From Neoroseomonas marina (lineage in GTDB: Bacteria; Pseudomonadota; Alphaproteobacteria; Acetobacterales; Acetobacteraceae): a stretch of DNA of 64,000 nt. How positions within the stretch are numbered: the first letter of the stretch is position 1; the number at the start of each line of letters is the position of its first letter. The notes below the pieces were generated by a model, which worked only from the letters and a program-made list of their open reading frames with translations, was not told the DNA's origin and ran no database searches. The stretch is from contig NZ_JABBKX010000003.1 of assembly GCF_012927745.1 (NCBI RefSeq), positions 372,001 to 436,000 on the forward strand, in the 5' to 3' direction. Both the position numbers and the translations under genes were made by a program. Shown one piece after another: positions 41,713 to 50,494 of this stretch.

Positions 41713-42356
41713 GCCTCGGCACGCCGGATGCGCTCCGGCATCTCCGGCGTGACCCCGTGCTGAAGGGCGTGATCCGTCAGGTCGGGCCCTTCACCATGAA
41801 GCCGGCGCGGCGTCAGCCCTACGAGGCGCTGGTCCGTGCCATCGCCCACCAGCAGGTCCATGGCCGCGCCGCGGAGGCGATCCTCGGCCGCTTCCTCGAC
41901 TGCTGCGCCTGCGAGGGCTTCCCCTCGCCGGAGACCGTCCTGGCGCTGACACCCGAGGCGATGCGCGCCTGCGGGCTGTCGGCGAACAAGGTCCTCGCCA
42001 TCCGGGACATCGCCGAGAAGGCGGCCGCCGGCACGGTCCCGACCCGGGCCGTCGCCCGGCGCCTGACCGACGACGAATTGATCGAGCGGCTCGTCCCGCT
42101 GCGCGGCGTCGGGCGCTGGACCGTGGAGATGCTGCTGATCTTCACCCTCGGCCGGCCGGACGTGTTGCCGGTGGACGATTTCGGCGTGCGGGAGGGCTAC
42201 CGCGTCGCGGCGGGCCTGGCCGAACAGCCCAAGCCCCGCGCGCTCGCGGGGATCGGCGAGGCCTGGAGTCCCTACCGGACCACCGCTTCGTGGTATCTGT
42301 GGCGCGCCGCGGACCTCGCGAAGGAGGGGCGGTTCCGCCAGCCCAAGGCGATCTGA
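41709..42356 (+). CDS. DNA-3-methyladenine glycosylase II-like (AlkA/HhH-GPD) protein
   Basis: A 215-residue base-excision glycosylase of the HhH-GPD superfamily, for alkylated purines. The start region YEALVRAIAHQQVHGRAAEAI (about 39-59) matches AlkA-type enzymes; the helix-hairpin-helix is LVPLRGVGRWTVEMLLIF with the catalytic Asp in VLPVDDFGVREG. No iron-sulphur tail is present. A GTG start shares GTGA with the dctM stop, so translation is coupled to a transporter gene, with no functional link apparent. Confidence 0.88.
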   Translation: MSLGTPDALRHLRRDPVLKGVIRQVGPFTMKPARRQPYEALVRAIAHQQVHGRAAEAILGRFLDCCACEGFPSPETVLALTPEAMRACGLSANKVLAIRDIAEKAAAGTVPTRAVARRLTDDELIERLVPLRGVGRWTVEMLLIFTLGRPDVLPVDDFGVREGYRVAAGLAEQPKPRALAGIGEAWSPYRTTASWYLWRAADLAKEGRFRQPKAI

Positions 42357-42425
42357 GGGCAGGCATCGCCCCAGCCTCGCCATCTTCCGGGGCATGATGC
42401 CGGGCTCCTGGACGGAGCGGTTCGG

Positions 42426-43295
42426 ATGATGTCGCGACGGGGCCTGATGATGGGCCTGGGTGCAACGATGGCGATGGGGACCGGCAGCGCGGCCTATGCG
42501 CTGGGCGTCGAGCCCTATCTGCGCCTGGCCGTCGAACGCCATGCCTTCCTGCCATCCAACTGGCCGCCCGGGCTGCGGCTGCGCGTCGTCGTGCTGGCCG
42601 ACCTCCATGCCGGTGCCCCCGTGATGGACGAGGACCGGATCGAGCGCATCGTCGCCGCCGCGAACGCCCTGCAGCCCGACCTGATGCTGTTGCTGGGGGA
42701 CTACGGGCCGTCCACGCGGTACGTGACGCGCGAGATCCCGCACGAGGACGTTGCGCGCCGTCTGGGCGCGCTGCGGGCGCCACTCGGCGTGCATGCCGTT
42801 CTCGGCAACCACGATTGGTGGGAGGATCGCGACGCCGTCCGGCACCGCACCAGCCTGCCCTCGATCGGGCGCGCGCTCGAGGCCTCGGGCATCCAGGTGC
42901 TGCAGAACGACGTGGTGCGCGCCGGACCGGTGCTGCTCGGCGGACTCGATTCCTCCTGGGCCTATGCGGTGCGCCACGGCGCGGACGACCTGCCGAAGCT
43001 GCTGGGCCAAGTCACGGGCGACGAGCCGTTGCTGCTGATGGCCCATGAGCCGGACAGCTTCGCCACGCTGCCGCGGCGCGTGGGCGTGACCTTCTCGGGC
43101 CATACCCATGGTGGGCAGGTGCGACTGATGGGGTGGTCGCCGGTGGTGCCCTCGATCTACGGCAACCGCTACGCCTGGGGGCATGTGCGGGAGGAGGGCC
43201 GCGACCTGGTGGTCTCGGGCGGGCTCGGCGTCAGCACCTTCCCGGTGCGCTTCGGCGTGCCGCCGGAAATCACGCTGGTGGAACTCGGCGCCTAG
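42426..43295 (+). CDS. Exported calcineurin-like metallophosphoesterase (YaeI/YkuE type)
   Basis: A 289-residue phosphoesterase with a twin-arginine-like N-terminus (SRRGLMMGLGATMAM). Metal ligands: LADLHAG (D, H; about 58-64), LLLGDYG (D), LGNHDWW (N, H), LMAHEPD and SGHTHGGQVRL. Relatives act on lipid-linked pyrophosphates (YaeI/LpxG-type) or phosphodiesters at the membrane. There is no ribosome site of note; ATG 42426 and ATG 42429 are both possible. It converges on the hydrolase gene with overlapping stop codons. Confidence 0.87.
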   Translation: MMSRRGLMMGLGATMAMGTGSAAYALGVEPYLRLAVERHAFLPSNWPPGLRLRVVVLADLHAGAPVMDEDRIERIVAAANALQPDLMLLLGDYGPSTRYVTREIPHEDVARRLGALRAPLGVHAVLGNHDWWEDRDAVRHRTSLPSIGRALEASGIQVLQNDVVRAGPVLLGGLDSSWAYAVRHGADDLPKLLGQVTGDEPLLLMAHEPDSFATLPRRVGVTFSGHTHGGQVRLMGWSPVVPSIYGNRYAWGHVREEGRDLVVSGGLGVSTFPVRFGVPPEITLVELGA

Positions 43296-44062
43296 GCGGC
43301 TCCTGCCAGGAAGGGTTCGAGCAGCGCGAGGAAGCCCGTCGGGTTCTCCGCATGAACCCAGTGGCCGGCCGCCGGCACCGTCGCGAAGCGCACGCGGGGA
43401 AACAGACCCTGGAAGAGCGCATGGTGCTCGGGGCGGATATACGGCGATCGCTCGCCGGCCATGACCAGGACCGGACCGTCGAAGTGCGCTCCGGGCGGGG
43501 CGGTGAAATCCTCGATCTCGGGCATGGCGGCGGCGATCTCGGCGAGACCGATGCGCCATTCCGGCGGATCGGCCTCGAAGCGCAGGTTCTGCAGGAGGAA
43601 AGCACGGATGCCGGCTTCGGGGATGGTCGCGGCCAGGGCGGCGTCGGCCTCCTTCCGCAGGAGGCCCGGATGCAGCGGCAGCGCCTGCATGGCGGCAACA
43701 TAGGCGCGCAGGGTCGGCCTGTAGCGGACGGGCGCGATGTCGGCGACGACCAGGCGGTCGACCCGCTGGGGATGCGACAGCGCGAGGGCCATCGCCGCCT
43801 TGCCGCCCATCGAGTGGCCGAGCACCGCGGCACGCGAAATGCCGGCCGCATCCATCGCCCCCGCGATGTCAGCGGCCATGTCGGCGTAGGACATCTCCGC
43901 CGCGCGCGGCGAGGCTCCGTGGTTCCGCAGGTCCGGCGTCAGCACCCGGAAACGCGGCGCCAGCGCGCGCCGGATCGCGCCCCAGTTCTGACCCGAGCCG
44001 AACAGCCCGTGGAGCAGGAGCAGCGGCGGGCCTTCCCCCGCCTCGGTGACCGCGAGCCTCAT
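43292..44062 (-). CDS. Alpha/beta-fold hydrolase (esterase YbfF-like)
   Basis: A 256-residue alpha/beta hydrolase. The oxyanion region is LLLHGLFGSGQNWGAI (14-29), the nucleophile Ser is in LGHSMGGKAAM (about 93-103), Asp is near LVMAGERS and the catalytic His is in AAGHWVHAENP. This matches the YbfF/abhydrolase-11 esterase group acting on short acyl esters or acyl-CoA-like thioesters. Its ATG at 44062 overlaps the stop of the EamA transporter gene by four bases, so the two are co-translated. Confidence 0.9.
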   Translation of the reverse strand: MRLAVTEAGEGPPLLLLHGLFGSGQNWGAIRRALAPRFRVLTPDLRNHGASPRAAEMSYADMAADIAGAMDAAGISRAAVLGHSMGGKAAMALALSHPQRVDRLVVADIAPVRYRPTLRAYVAAMQALPLHPGLLRKEADAALAATIPEAGIRAFLLQNLRFEADPPEWRIGLAEIAAAMPEIEDFTAPPGAHFDGPVLVMAGERSPYIRPEHHALFQGLFPRVRFATVPAAGHWVHAENPTGFLALLEPFLAGAA

Positions 44063-44916
44063 GTGCGGGAGGCTAGCACAACCGAGGCAACGATCAGCCC
44101 GCCACCGAGCAGCATGTCCCAGCCCAGCGGCTCGCCGAGCCAGAGCGTGCTGATCAGTACGCCGAAGGCCGGCACGAGCAGGAAGGCGACCGAGGCGACG
44201 GCGCCGGGCAGCCGCCGGCCCACCTCGATCACGCACCAGGTCCCGATGGGTGCCACGATCAGCCCGATATAGAGCATGAACGGCCAGGACGGGCCGAAGA
44301 TGCCGCCCTGCGGTTCGAGCACCAGGGCGAAGGGCAGGATCAGCAGCGTCGCCAGGCCGAAGCACCAGGGCAGCAGTTCGAAGACCGGCGAGGCCGGCGG
44401 CCATTTGCGCGTGGTGACGATGGCGAGCGACCAGAACAGCGCCGCGGCGACCAGCATCAGGTGGCCGACGAGTTCATTGTGATCCGTCCAGTCGACCGCC
44501 CAAGGCCCTGCCAGCGCCGCGACGCCCGCGAGCCCGAGACCCGCTGCGATCCAGCGATGCGGTGGCACCTTCTCGCCCAGGAACACCACCGAGAGCGGGA
44601 TCAGCCAATAGGTGACGACGGCCGAGATGATCGCCGTCCGCCCCGCCTGCACCAGGGCGACCGCCGCATGTGCCAGCACGAAGAAGGCGCCGAGCTGCAG
44701 CAGGCCGAGCGCCACCACCGACGGCACGTCCTTGCGGCGCGGCAGGTGCAGCCGGCCGAGAACCGCCAGCAGCAGCGCGGTGACCAGCACCGCGAGGCCC
44801 GCCCGTCCCACCGCGAACCACATCGGCGTCGCGTGCGACAGGGCCGCCTTGGTCACGGGCCAAGCGCCGCCGAACAGCAGGATCGCCACGATCAGGAGAT
44901 GGAAGGCCTGGCGCAT
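44059..44916 (-). CDS. EamA-family (DMT) transporter
   Basis: A 285-residue exporter with about ten helices in two EamA repeats; the repeat ends are YWLIPLSVVFLGEKVPPHRWIAAGLGLAGV and VPAFGVLISTLWLGEPLGWDMLLGGGLIV. The substrate is unknown. It is the first gene of a unit with the alpha/beta hydrolase (ATGA overlap). It belongs to the same family as the transporter at 31998 but is only distantly similar, so it is not a recent copy. Confidence 0.9.
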   Translation of the reverse strand: MRQAFHLLIVAILLFGGAWPVTKAALSHATPMWFAVGRAGLAVLVTALLLAVLGRLHLPRRKDVPSVVALGLLQLGAFFVLAHAAVALVQAGRTAIISAVVTYWLIPLSVVFLGEKVPPHRWIAAGLGLAGVAALAGPWAVDWTDHNELVGHLMLVAAALFWSLAIVTTRKWPPASPVFELLPWCFGLATLLILPFALVLEPQGGIFGPSWPFMLYIGLIVAPIGTWCVIEVGRRLPGAVASVAFLLVPAFGVLISTLWLGEPLGWDMLLGGGLIVASVVLASRT

Positions 44917-45024
44917 GGCGATCAGTCAGATGTCCCGGGCAATGCGGGATGCGTACCGACGCGCAGCCCGGCGACCATTGTGACTGCAGGGCAGCCGGTC
45001 TGGAAAGTCGTCGCGTGCGACAAT

Positions 45025-46362
45025 TCAGTCAAAGAGTGCAAGCATCTCGGCGCGCATCTGCACCGCATCGTGGCGCGGATCGGGCGGCGCATCGGCCGTC
45101 GTGATGATCGCGCCTTCCGGCACGTCGCGCGTGAGGCGGATGCCATGCGCAAGGCCGATCGGCAACGCACCGAGGGCCCGCGATCGCGCCGCGGGGACGC
45201 ATTTGCCCCAGGCACAGGCGCCGCCCTCCCCGTCGAGCACCTCGCCCGCCTTCAGCGCGCGCTTGGCCACCGCGACGACGTCGCCGCTCCAGCTGTCGGA
45301 ACTGCCGGTCGATTCGCGCCGCAGCGCGGCCGAGGCGACCGAGACGCCGAGTTCGAGCCCGATGAAATGATAGGGCCGCCACAGCGCGGCATAGCGGCCC
45401 GAGGGATCGGTCGCGACGCCGTACTCGGTGAAGCAGCGCCGCGCATATTCGGTCTCGCCCTCGAACACCGCATAGACGCCCCAGCGGAGGTTGTCCGGGA
45501 TCTCGGACCCGTCGCGGCGAACGGAGGAGACGACCTCGACCATCCCCTTGTGCGGCAGGATCCCGCCTTCGTTGTGCGGGCGGAGGATCGTGTGCAGTTC
45601 CGATGTGCCGGCCGGCGGGAACGCCAGCCCGTCCTCGGGCGGGGCGAGGCCGGTGGCGTTGGCGATCGCCGCCATCTCGATCCCCGACTTCGTGCCGTCG
45701 AGGAAGGAGTTGAACATCTGCGGGTTCATCCCGCCGGCCTGCGCCTGATCCTCGGTGAGGCCGTAGAAGCCCCAGACCGTCGCCGGCGTGCTGGCGTGGA
45801 AATGCGGCAGGTATTTCGTGCCCTTGCCCGCGGCGATGACGGTGAAGCCGCCGGCGCGCAACGTGTCGACCATCTCGCACACCAGCGCCGGCTGGTCGCC
45901 ATAGGCCATGGAATAGACGACGCCGGCCTTGGCGGCCTCCCGCGCCAGCAGCGGGCCGGCGAGGACATCGGCCTCCACGTTCACCATCACGACATGCTTG
46001 CCATGGGCGATAGCGGCGCGGGCGTGTCGCAGCCCCGCTTCCGGGTGGCCGGTGCATTCCACCACCACCTCGACGCGCGGATCGGCGATCAGCGCCATGG
46101 CGTCCTGCGTCATGTGCGTGCTGCCGTCGCGCATCGCCGTGTCGAGGTCGGACGCGTCGTAGGACCCGTCGGGCCAATGCACGCGGGCGAGTGCGGAGCG
46201 GGCGCGCGGGATCGAGAGATCGGCGATGCCGAGCACGTGCATCCCGGCCGTGCGCCGGGCCTGGTGGAGGAACATCGATCCGAACTTGCCGGCCCCGATC
46301 TGGGCGATGCGGATGGGGCGGCCCTCGGCGGCGCGCTGCAGCAGCAGTCGATGGAGGTTCAC
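45025..46362 (-). CDS. Rossmann-fold dehydrogenase with C-terminal SAF domain
   Basis: A 445-residue NAD(P)-dependent oxidoreductase. The dinucleotide site is AQIGAGKFGSMF (about 20-31); the middle resembles homoserine dehydrogenase/Gfo-Idh proteins (VVECTGHPEAG, HGKHVVMVNVEAD). The last 90 residues are a SAF domain (AKRALKAGEVLDGEGG, GLAHGIRLTRDVPEGAIIT), otherwise seen in sugar-acid dehydratases and sialic acid synthases. Proteins of this build occur with sugar-acid catabolism genes, but the reaction is unproven. A small palindrome (45010-45021) just after its stop may end transcription. Confidence 0.82.
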   Translation of the reverse strand: MNLHRLLLQRAAEGRPIRIAQIGAGKFGSMFLHQARRTAGMHVLGIADLSIPRARSALARVHWPDGSYDASDLDTAMRDGSTHMTQDAMALIADPRVEVVVECTGHPEAGLRHARAAIAHGKHVVMVNVEADVLAGPLLAREAAKAGVVYSMAYGDQPALVCEMVDTLRAGGFTVIAAGKGTKYLPHFHASTPATVWGFYGLTEDQAQAGGMNPQMFNSFLDGTKSGIEMAAIANATGLAPPEDGLAFPPAGTSELHTILRPHNEGGILPHKGMVEVVSSVRRDGSEIPDNLRWGVYAVFEGETEYARRCFTEYGVATDPSGRYAALWRPYHFIGLELGVSVASAALRRESTGSSDSWSGDVVAVAKRALKAGEVLDGEGGACAWGKCVPAARSRALGALPIGLAHGIRLTRDVPEGAIITTADAPPDPRHDAVQMRAEMLALFD

Positions 46363-46381
46363 GGCAGCGGACTCCGATCGG

Positions 46382-46573
46382 TCAGGAAGGGTTGTGCCAG
46401 CGGCGCGGACCGTGGCCGGGCAGCCCGCCCCCGCGCAGCCTGGTCAGCGCGGCCCCGGCCAGCGCGAGCACCGCGCCGCCCGCCGCGAAGGCGCGGCCGC
46501 CCCCGCGCGGCAGGCGCGCGACCAGCACGGCGAGCAGCGCCGCGACGGCGAGGAGTGCGAGGAACACCCTCAA
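46382..46573 (-). CDS. Possible small membrane protein
   Basis: A 63-codon frame starting with TTG that overlaps the stop of the upstream SDR gene (TTGA). It encodes two hydrophobic stretches (VFLALLAVAALLAVLVARL and AFAAGGAVLALAGAALTRL) and a basic tail. The position between two genes on the same strand, otherwise a 207-base hole, and the membrane-protein character support it; no family is known. GTG two codons later is an alternative start. Confidence 0.45.
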   Translation of the reverse strand: MRVFLALLAVAALLAVLVARLPRGGGRAFAAGGAVLALAGAALTRLRGGGLPGHGPRRWHNPS

Positions 46574-47310
46574 TCCATGTAGAGGCCGCCATTGATGTGG
46601 ATCGTCTCCCCCGTGACGAAGGCGGCGGCGTCGGAGGCGAGGAAGGCGATGACCGAGGCGACCTCGTCGGGCGAACCGAAGCGGCGCATCGGGGTATTGG
46701 CGATCAGTGCCGCGCCGTTGCTCGCCATGACGCCCTCGGTCATCGGCGTCGCGATGATGCCGGGGGAGACGCAGTTGGCGCGGATGCCGCGCGGGCTGAG
46801 TTCGTGCACGAGCGAGCGCGTGAAGCCGAGCACCGCCGCCTTGCACGCCGCGTAATGCGCGTGCCGCACGGAACCGCGATGCCCCGCCATGGAGGCGATG
46901 TTCACGATCGACCCGCCGTGGCGGATCACCGGCATCGCCGCGCGGCAGGCATAGAAGACGCCGTCGAGGTTCACGCCGAGGGTCAGGCGCCAATCCTCGT
47001 CCGACATCTCGGTGACCGGCTGCTCGACATAGAGCCCGGCGCCGGTGACGAGGATGTCGATGCCGCCGAATTCCCGCCCGGCCAGCGCGACCGCCTCGTC
47101 CACCTCCTCGCGGTTGGTCACGTCCACGCGGGCGGTCAGGATGCGCGCCTCGGCCGCGGGCAGCGACTGCGCGAACGTCTCGAGGGCCGCGGGATCGAGG
47201 TCCGTCAGCAGGAGATGCGCGCCGAGTTTGCGGAACAGCGCCGCGGTGGCCCGCGGGATGCCGCCATTCGCGCCGGTCAGCAGCGCCACCTTGCCCTTCA
47301 GGTCGAACAT
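46570..47310 (-). CDS. SDR family oxidoreductase
   Basis: A 246-residue short-chain dehydrogenase. The cofactor loop reads TGANGGIPRA (about 13-22), with Pro where TGxxxGIG has its last Gly. D in LLLTDLDP favours NAD. TGAG stands for NNAG; catalytic Ser is in NIASMAG and the Y-x3-K in YAACKAA. The C-terminal GETIHINGGLYMD is typical. It follows a second SDR (19 bases upstream) and a quinone oxidoreductase on the same strand, forming a likely three-gene catabolic unit. Confidence 0.9.
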   Translation of the reverse strand: MFDLKGKVALLTGANGGIPRATAALFRKLGAHLLLTDLDPAALETFAQSLPAAEARILTARVDVTNREEVDEAVALAGREFGGIDILVTGAGLYVEQPVTEMSDEDWRLTLGVNLDGVFYACRAAMPVIRHGGSIVNIASMAGHRGSVRHAHYAACKAAVLGFTRSLVHELSPRGIRANCVSPGIIATPMTEGVMASNGAALIANTPMRRFGSPDEVASVIAFLASDAAAFVTGETIHINGGLYMD

Positions 47311-47329
47311 CGCCTTCGGCTCCCTTCGA

Positions 47330-48067
47330 TCACGTCATCATCCAGCCGCCGGCGACGTCGATCGTCTGGCCGGTCACGAATTCCGCATCGGGTCCGGTCA
47401 GGAAGCAGGCGGCGCGCGCCACTTCCTCCGGCGTGCCGAGGCGGCGCAGGGGCGTCTCGGCGACCACGGCCGCGTTGGTCGCCCCGCCCGCCACGGCGAC
47501 CATCGGCGTCGCGATGCGCCCGGGCGCGATGGCGTTCACCGTGATGCCGTGCGGGCCCAGTTCCCCCGCCAGGTGCCGCGTCAGCCCGATCAGCGCCGCC
47601 TTGGTCGCCGCGTAGTGGCAGCCGACGATGGGCGTGAACGCCTTCCCGGCGATCGAGGACTGGTTGACGATCCGGCCCCACCGCCGCGCGACCATCCCCG
47701 GCGTCAGGCGGCGGACCAGGTTCCACGCGCCGGTGAGGTTCACCGCCAGCACCCGGTCCCATTCCGCCGGGTCCATCTCGAAGGCCGGGGCGGCCCTGCC
47801 GTCATGCTTGGGACTGATGCCCGCGTTGTTCACGAGGATGTCGACCGGGCCGAGCGCGGCCTCGACGCGCGTGCAGGCGGCGTCCACGGCGTCGCGGTCG
47901 GCGACGTCGCAGAGGATGGCGCCGGCCTGCCGCGCCAGCGCCGGATCCGCTTCCAGTGCGGCAACCTTCGCCCCACGCGCGGCGAGTTCGGCCGCGATGG
48001 CCGCGCCGATGCCGCGGCCCGCACCGGTGACGATCGCGACGCGGCCGGCATGCGTCGCCGCGGCCAT
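47330..48067 (-). CDS. SDR family oxidoreductase
   Basis: A 245-residue short-chain dehydrogenase with all canonical elements: TGAGRGIGAA (about 14-23), NNAG in ILVNNAGIS, catalytic Ser in NQSSIAG, Y-x3-K in YAATKAA and a C-terminal GQTIDVAGGWMMT. The residue after beta-2 (ALEADP) suggests NAD. It begins two bases after the stop of the quinone oxidoreductase gene, so they share an mRNA. Family members reduce 3-oxo acids or oxidise polyols. Confidence 0.92.
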   Translation of the reverse strand: MAAATHAGRVAIVTGAGRGIGAAIAAELAARGAKVAALEADPALARQAGAILCDVADRDAVDAACTRVEAALGPVDILVNNAGISPKHDGRAAPAFEMDPAEWDRVLAVNLTGAWNLVRRLTPGMVARRWGRIVNQSSIAGKAFTPIVGCHYAATKAALIGLTRHLAGELGPHGITVNAIAPGRIATPMVAVAGGATNAAVVAETPLRRLGTPEEVARAACFLTGPDAEFVTGQTIDVAGGWMMT

Positions 48068-48069
48068 GG

Positions 48070-49077
48070 TCAGTCCGCGACCTTCAGCATGATCTTGCCG
48101 ATGTGCTCGCTGCTCTCCATCAGACGATGGGCCTCGGCGGCCTCGGCCAACGGGAAGGTGCGGTAGATCTCCGGTCCGCACTGCCCCTTGGCGAGCAGCG
48201 GCCAGACCTTGGCCTCGAGCGCCGCGGCGAGTTCGCCCTTCTGCGCCGTGGTGCGCGGGCGCATGGTGCTGCCCGTCACGGTCAGGCGCTTCAGCATGAT
48301 CGGCCGCAGGTCCACCGCGTCGGCCTGGTGGCCGCCGAGGAAGGCGATCAGCACCAGCCGCCCGTCCCAGCCGAGGCTGCGCAGGTTCCGCTGGACATAG
48401 GCCGCGCCGACCATGTCGAGGATGACGTCGACGCCCTTGCCCTCGGTCAGGCGCTTCACCTCCTCGGCGAAGTCCTGGGTCTTGTAGTTGATGGCGACGT
48501 CGGCGCCGAAGCGACGGCAGGCCTCGCATTTCGCATCCGTGCCGGCGGTGGCGAAGACCTTCGCGCCAAAGGCCTTGGCCAGCTGGATCGCGGTGACGCC
48601 GATGCCGGAGGTGCCGCCATGGACCAGCACCGTCTCGCCCGCCTGCATCCGGCCATGGCCGAACAGGTTGGCCCAGACGGTGAAGTAGGTCTCGGGCAGG
48701 GCGGCGGCGCGGGCCGCGTCGTAGCCGGCAGGCCAGGGCAGCGTCTGCGCCTCGGGTGCCGCGCAGTATTCGGCGTAGGCCCCGCCATTGGTCAGCGCGC
48801 AGACGCGGTCGCCTGCCTTGTAGCGCGTGACGGCGGCGCCGACGGCGACCACCTCGCCCGCACATTCGAGGCCGATGACCGGGCTCGCGCCGGGCGGCGG
48901 CGGGTAGGACCCGCTGCGCTGCTGCACGTCCGGCCGGTTCACGCCCGTCACCATGACGCGGATCAGCACCTCGTCGGCCTTGGGCGACGGCACCGGCCCA
49001 CGTGCCGGGACCAGCACCTCGGGCCCGCCGCCCGCGCCATGGGCGATATAGGTCATCTCGGTCGGCAAGGAGGCCAT
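48070..49077 (-). CDS. NAD(P)H quinone oxidoreductase (PIG3/QorA-type MDR)
   Basis: A 335-residue zinc-free medium-chain reductase. The PIG3-like start MTYIAHGAGGGPEVL, VMVTGVNRPDVQQRSGSYPPPPGASPVIGLE (the RxGxYPPPPG block) and the cofactor loop HGGTSGIGVTAIQLAKAFGA are diagnostic for this quinone reductase subgroup, which protects against reactive quinones. ATG 49077 gives the family start. It is the first gene of an operon with two SDR genes. It is divergent from an ABC receptor gene 133 bases away. Confidence 0.92.
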   Translation of the reverse strand: MASLPTEMTYIAHGAGGGPEVLVPARGPVPSPKADEVLIRVMVTGVNRPDVQQRSGSYPPPPGASPVIGLECAGEVVAVGAAVTRYKAGDRVCALTNGGAYAEYCAAPEAQTLPWPAGYDAARAAALPETYFTVWANLFGHGRMQAGETVLVHGGTSGIGVTAIQLAKAFGAKVFATAGTDAKCEACRRFGADVAINYKTQDFAEEVKRLTEGKGVDVILDMVGAAYVQRNLRSLGWDGRLVLIAFLGGHQADAVDLRPIMLKRLTVTGSTMRPRTTAQKGELAAALEAKVWPLLAKGQCGPEIYRTFPLAEAAEAHRLMESSEHIGKIMLKVAD

Positions 49078-49210
49078 GCTCGCGTTTTCCCGTATCTTCC
49101 GGCGGGACCATTCCCCCCCGCGCGGCCGGGCGTCAAGGCGCGTCGCGGGGTTGCCATGCCGGACGTTGGCGAAGAACATCCGGCCCGTTCGATGACTCCG
49201 GAGGAGGTGC

Positions 49211-50431
49211 ATGACTGGCGTTCGCCGCCGACCGCTCTTCGCGGGCCTTGCCGGCGCGGCGGCAGCTCCTTCGCTCGCCGCCGCCCAGGGCAATGAGCTC
49301 CGCTTCGGCGCGCTCTATCCCTTCTCCGGGAGCCTCGCGCTTCTTGGCGACGAGTCCTTCCGCGGCCTGGAAGTGGCGGTGGAGGAACGCAACGCGGCCG
49401 GCGGCGTGCTCGGGCGGCAGGTCCGCCTGGCCAAGGGCGATGCCGTCGACCAGACCCAGGCGATCGCCGAGGCACGCCGCCTGATCGGCACCGACCGGGT
49501 CACCGCGATCTTCGGCACCTACGCCTCGCCGCTCGCCTTCGCCGCCACCCAGGTCGCCGAACTGCAGGGTGCCCCGTATTTCGAGATGGGCGCGATCTCG
49601 GATCCGATCACCGAGCGCGGGTTCCGCTACATCTTCCGCACCTGCCCACGGGCATCGGATTTCGGCGCGGCGACGGTCGGCGGGATGGTGGATGCCCTGG
49701 CGCCGGCCCTCGCGGTCGAGCCGACCTCGCTGCGGATCGGCATCCTGCACGAGGACGCGCTCTACGGGCAGACCGTCGCCGCCTTCCAGGAAGCGCATCT
49801 GCGCGCGCGCGGCCTGAACCTGGTGGAGAAGATCGCCTACGCGGCGCGCGCGGTGGACCTCTCCTCCGCGGTGCAGCGCCTGCGCGGCGCGTCGGCCGAC
49901 GTCGTGCTGCACACCGGCTACCAGAACGACATCGTCCTGTTCTTCCGCGGCATGCAGGACGCGGGATGGAAGCCGCGGATCGTGATCGGATCGGGCGCCG
50001 GCTACTCGCTGACCGACACCGCGCACGCCGTCGGCCCCGCCTTCGAGGGCGTGATGAATGTCGACTTCACCCAATTCGCCGTGAACGAGCAGTTCGCGCC
50101 CGGCGCCGCCGCCTTCGTCGAAGCCTACAAGCGGCGCTATGGCACCGAGCCGCGCTCGGGCCATTCGCTTGCGAATTATTTCGGAGCGCGTGTCTGCCTC
50201 GATGCCGTCAGGCGCGCCGGCGGGACGGACAAGGATCGTATCCGCAACGCGATGATGGCATCCGATGTGGCGGAGGGCACCACGCCCACGGGCTGGGGCG
50301 TGCGCTTCGACGAAAAGGGCCAGAACACGCGGGCGAGGCCGGTCCTGCTGCAGTGGCAGGGCGGACGACAGGTCACCGTCTTTCCGCTGCAGGCCGCGGT
50401 GGCCACCCTGCGTCCGCAGCTGGGGGCCTAG
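49211..50431 (+). CDS. ABC transporter receptor, branched-chain amino acid type (LivJ-like)
   Basis: A 406-residue periplasmic receptor of the type I fold with a signal peptide (GLAGAAAAPSLAAAQ). LivJ/amide-binding blocks: LRFGALYPFSGSLALLGDESFRGLEVAVEERNAAGGVLGRQV, the GTYASPLAFAATQVAE loop and LHEDALYGQTVAAFQEA. It would bind an amino acid, amide or aromatic acid. No permease or ATPase genes lie next to it, so it is an orphan in this window. A hairpin follows the stop. Confidence 0.9.
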   Translation: MTGVRRRPLFAGLAGAAAAPSLAAAQGNELRFGALYPFSGSLALLGDESFRGLEVAVEERNAAGGVLGRQVRLAKGDAVDQTQAIAEARRLIGTDRVTAIFGTYASPLAFAATQVAELQGAPYFEMGAISDPITERGFRYIFRTCPRASDFGAATVGGMVDALAPALAVEPTSLRIGILHEDALYGQTVAAFQEAHLRARGLNLVEKIAYAARAVDLSSAVQRLRGASADVVLHTGYQNDIVLFFRGMQDAGWKPRIVIGSGAGYSLTDTAHAVGPAFEGVMNVDFTQFAVNEQFAPGAAAFVEAYKRRYGTEPRSGHSLANYFGARVCLDAVRRAGGTDKDRIRNAMMASDVAEGTTPTGWGVRFDEKGQNTRARPVLLQWQGGRQVTVFPLQAAVATLRPQLGA

Positions 50432-50457
50432 AGGGCCGCCAGTGACCGATGGTCGGC

Positions 50458-50486
50458 GGGCTGCGCGGGAGGTCCCAGCGCAGCCC
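50458..50486. terminator. Bidirectional hairpin terminator
   Basis: A 9-bp stem GGGCTGCGC/GCGCAGCCC (50458-50466 with 50478-50486), continued inside by a 4-bp GGGA/TCCC stem. It lies between the convergent LivJ-like and Bug receptor genes. Confidence 0.7.
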
Positions 50487-50494
50487 GGCTCGGA

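Noticed and set aside
44461-47544. Open frame of 1027 codons on the plus strand
   Set aside because: It runs antisense through four well-supported genes and gives Arg/Gly-rich sequence without any domain.
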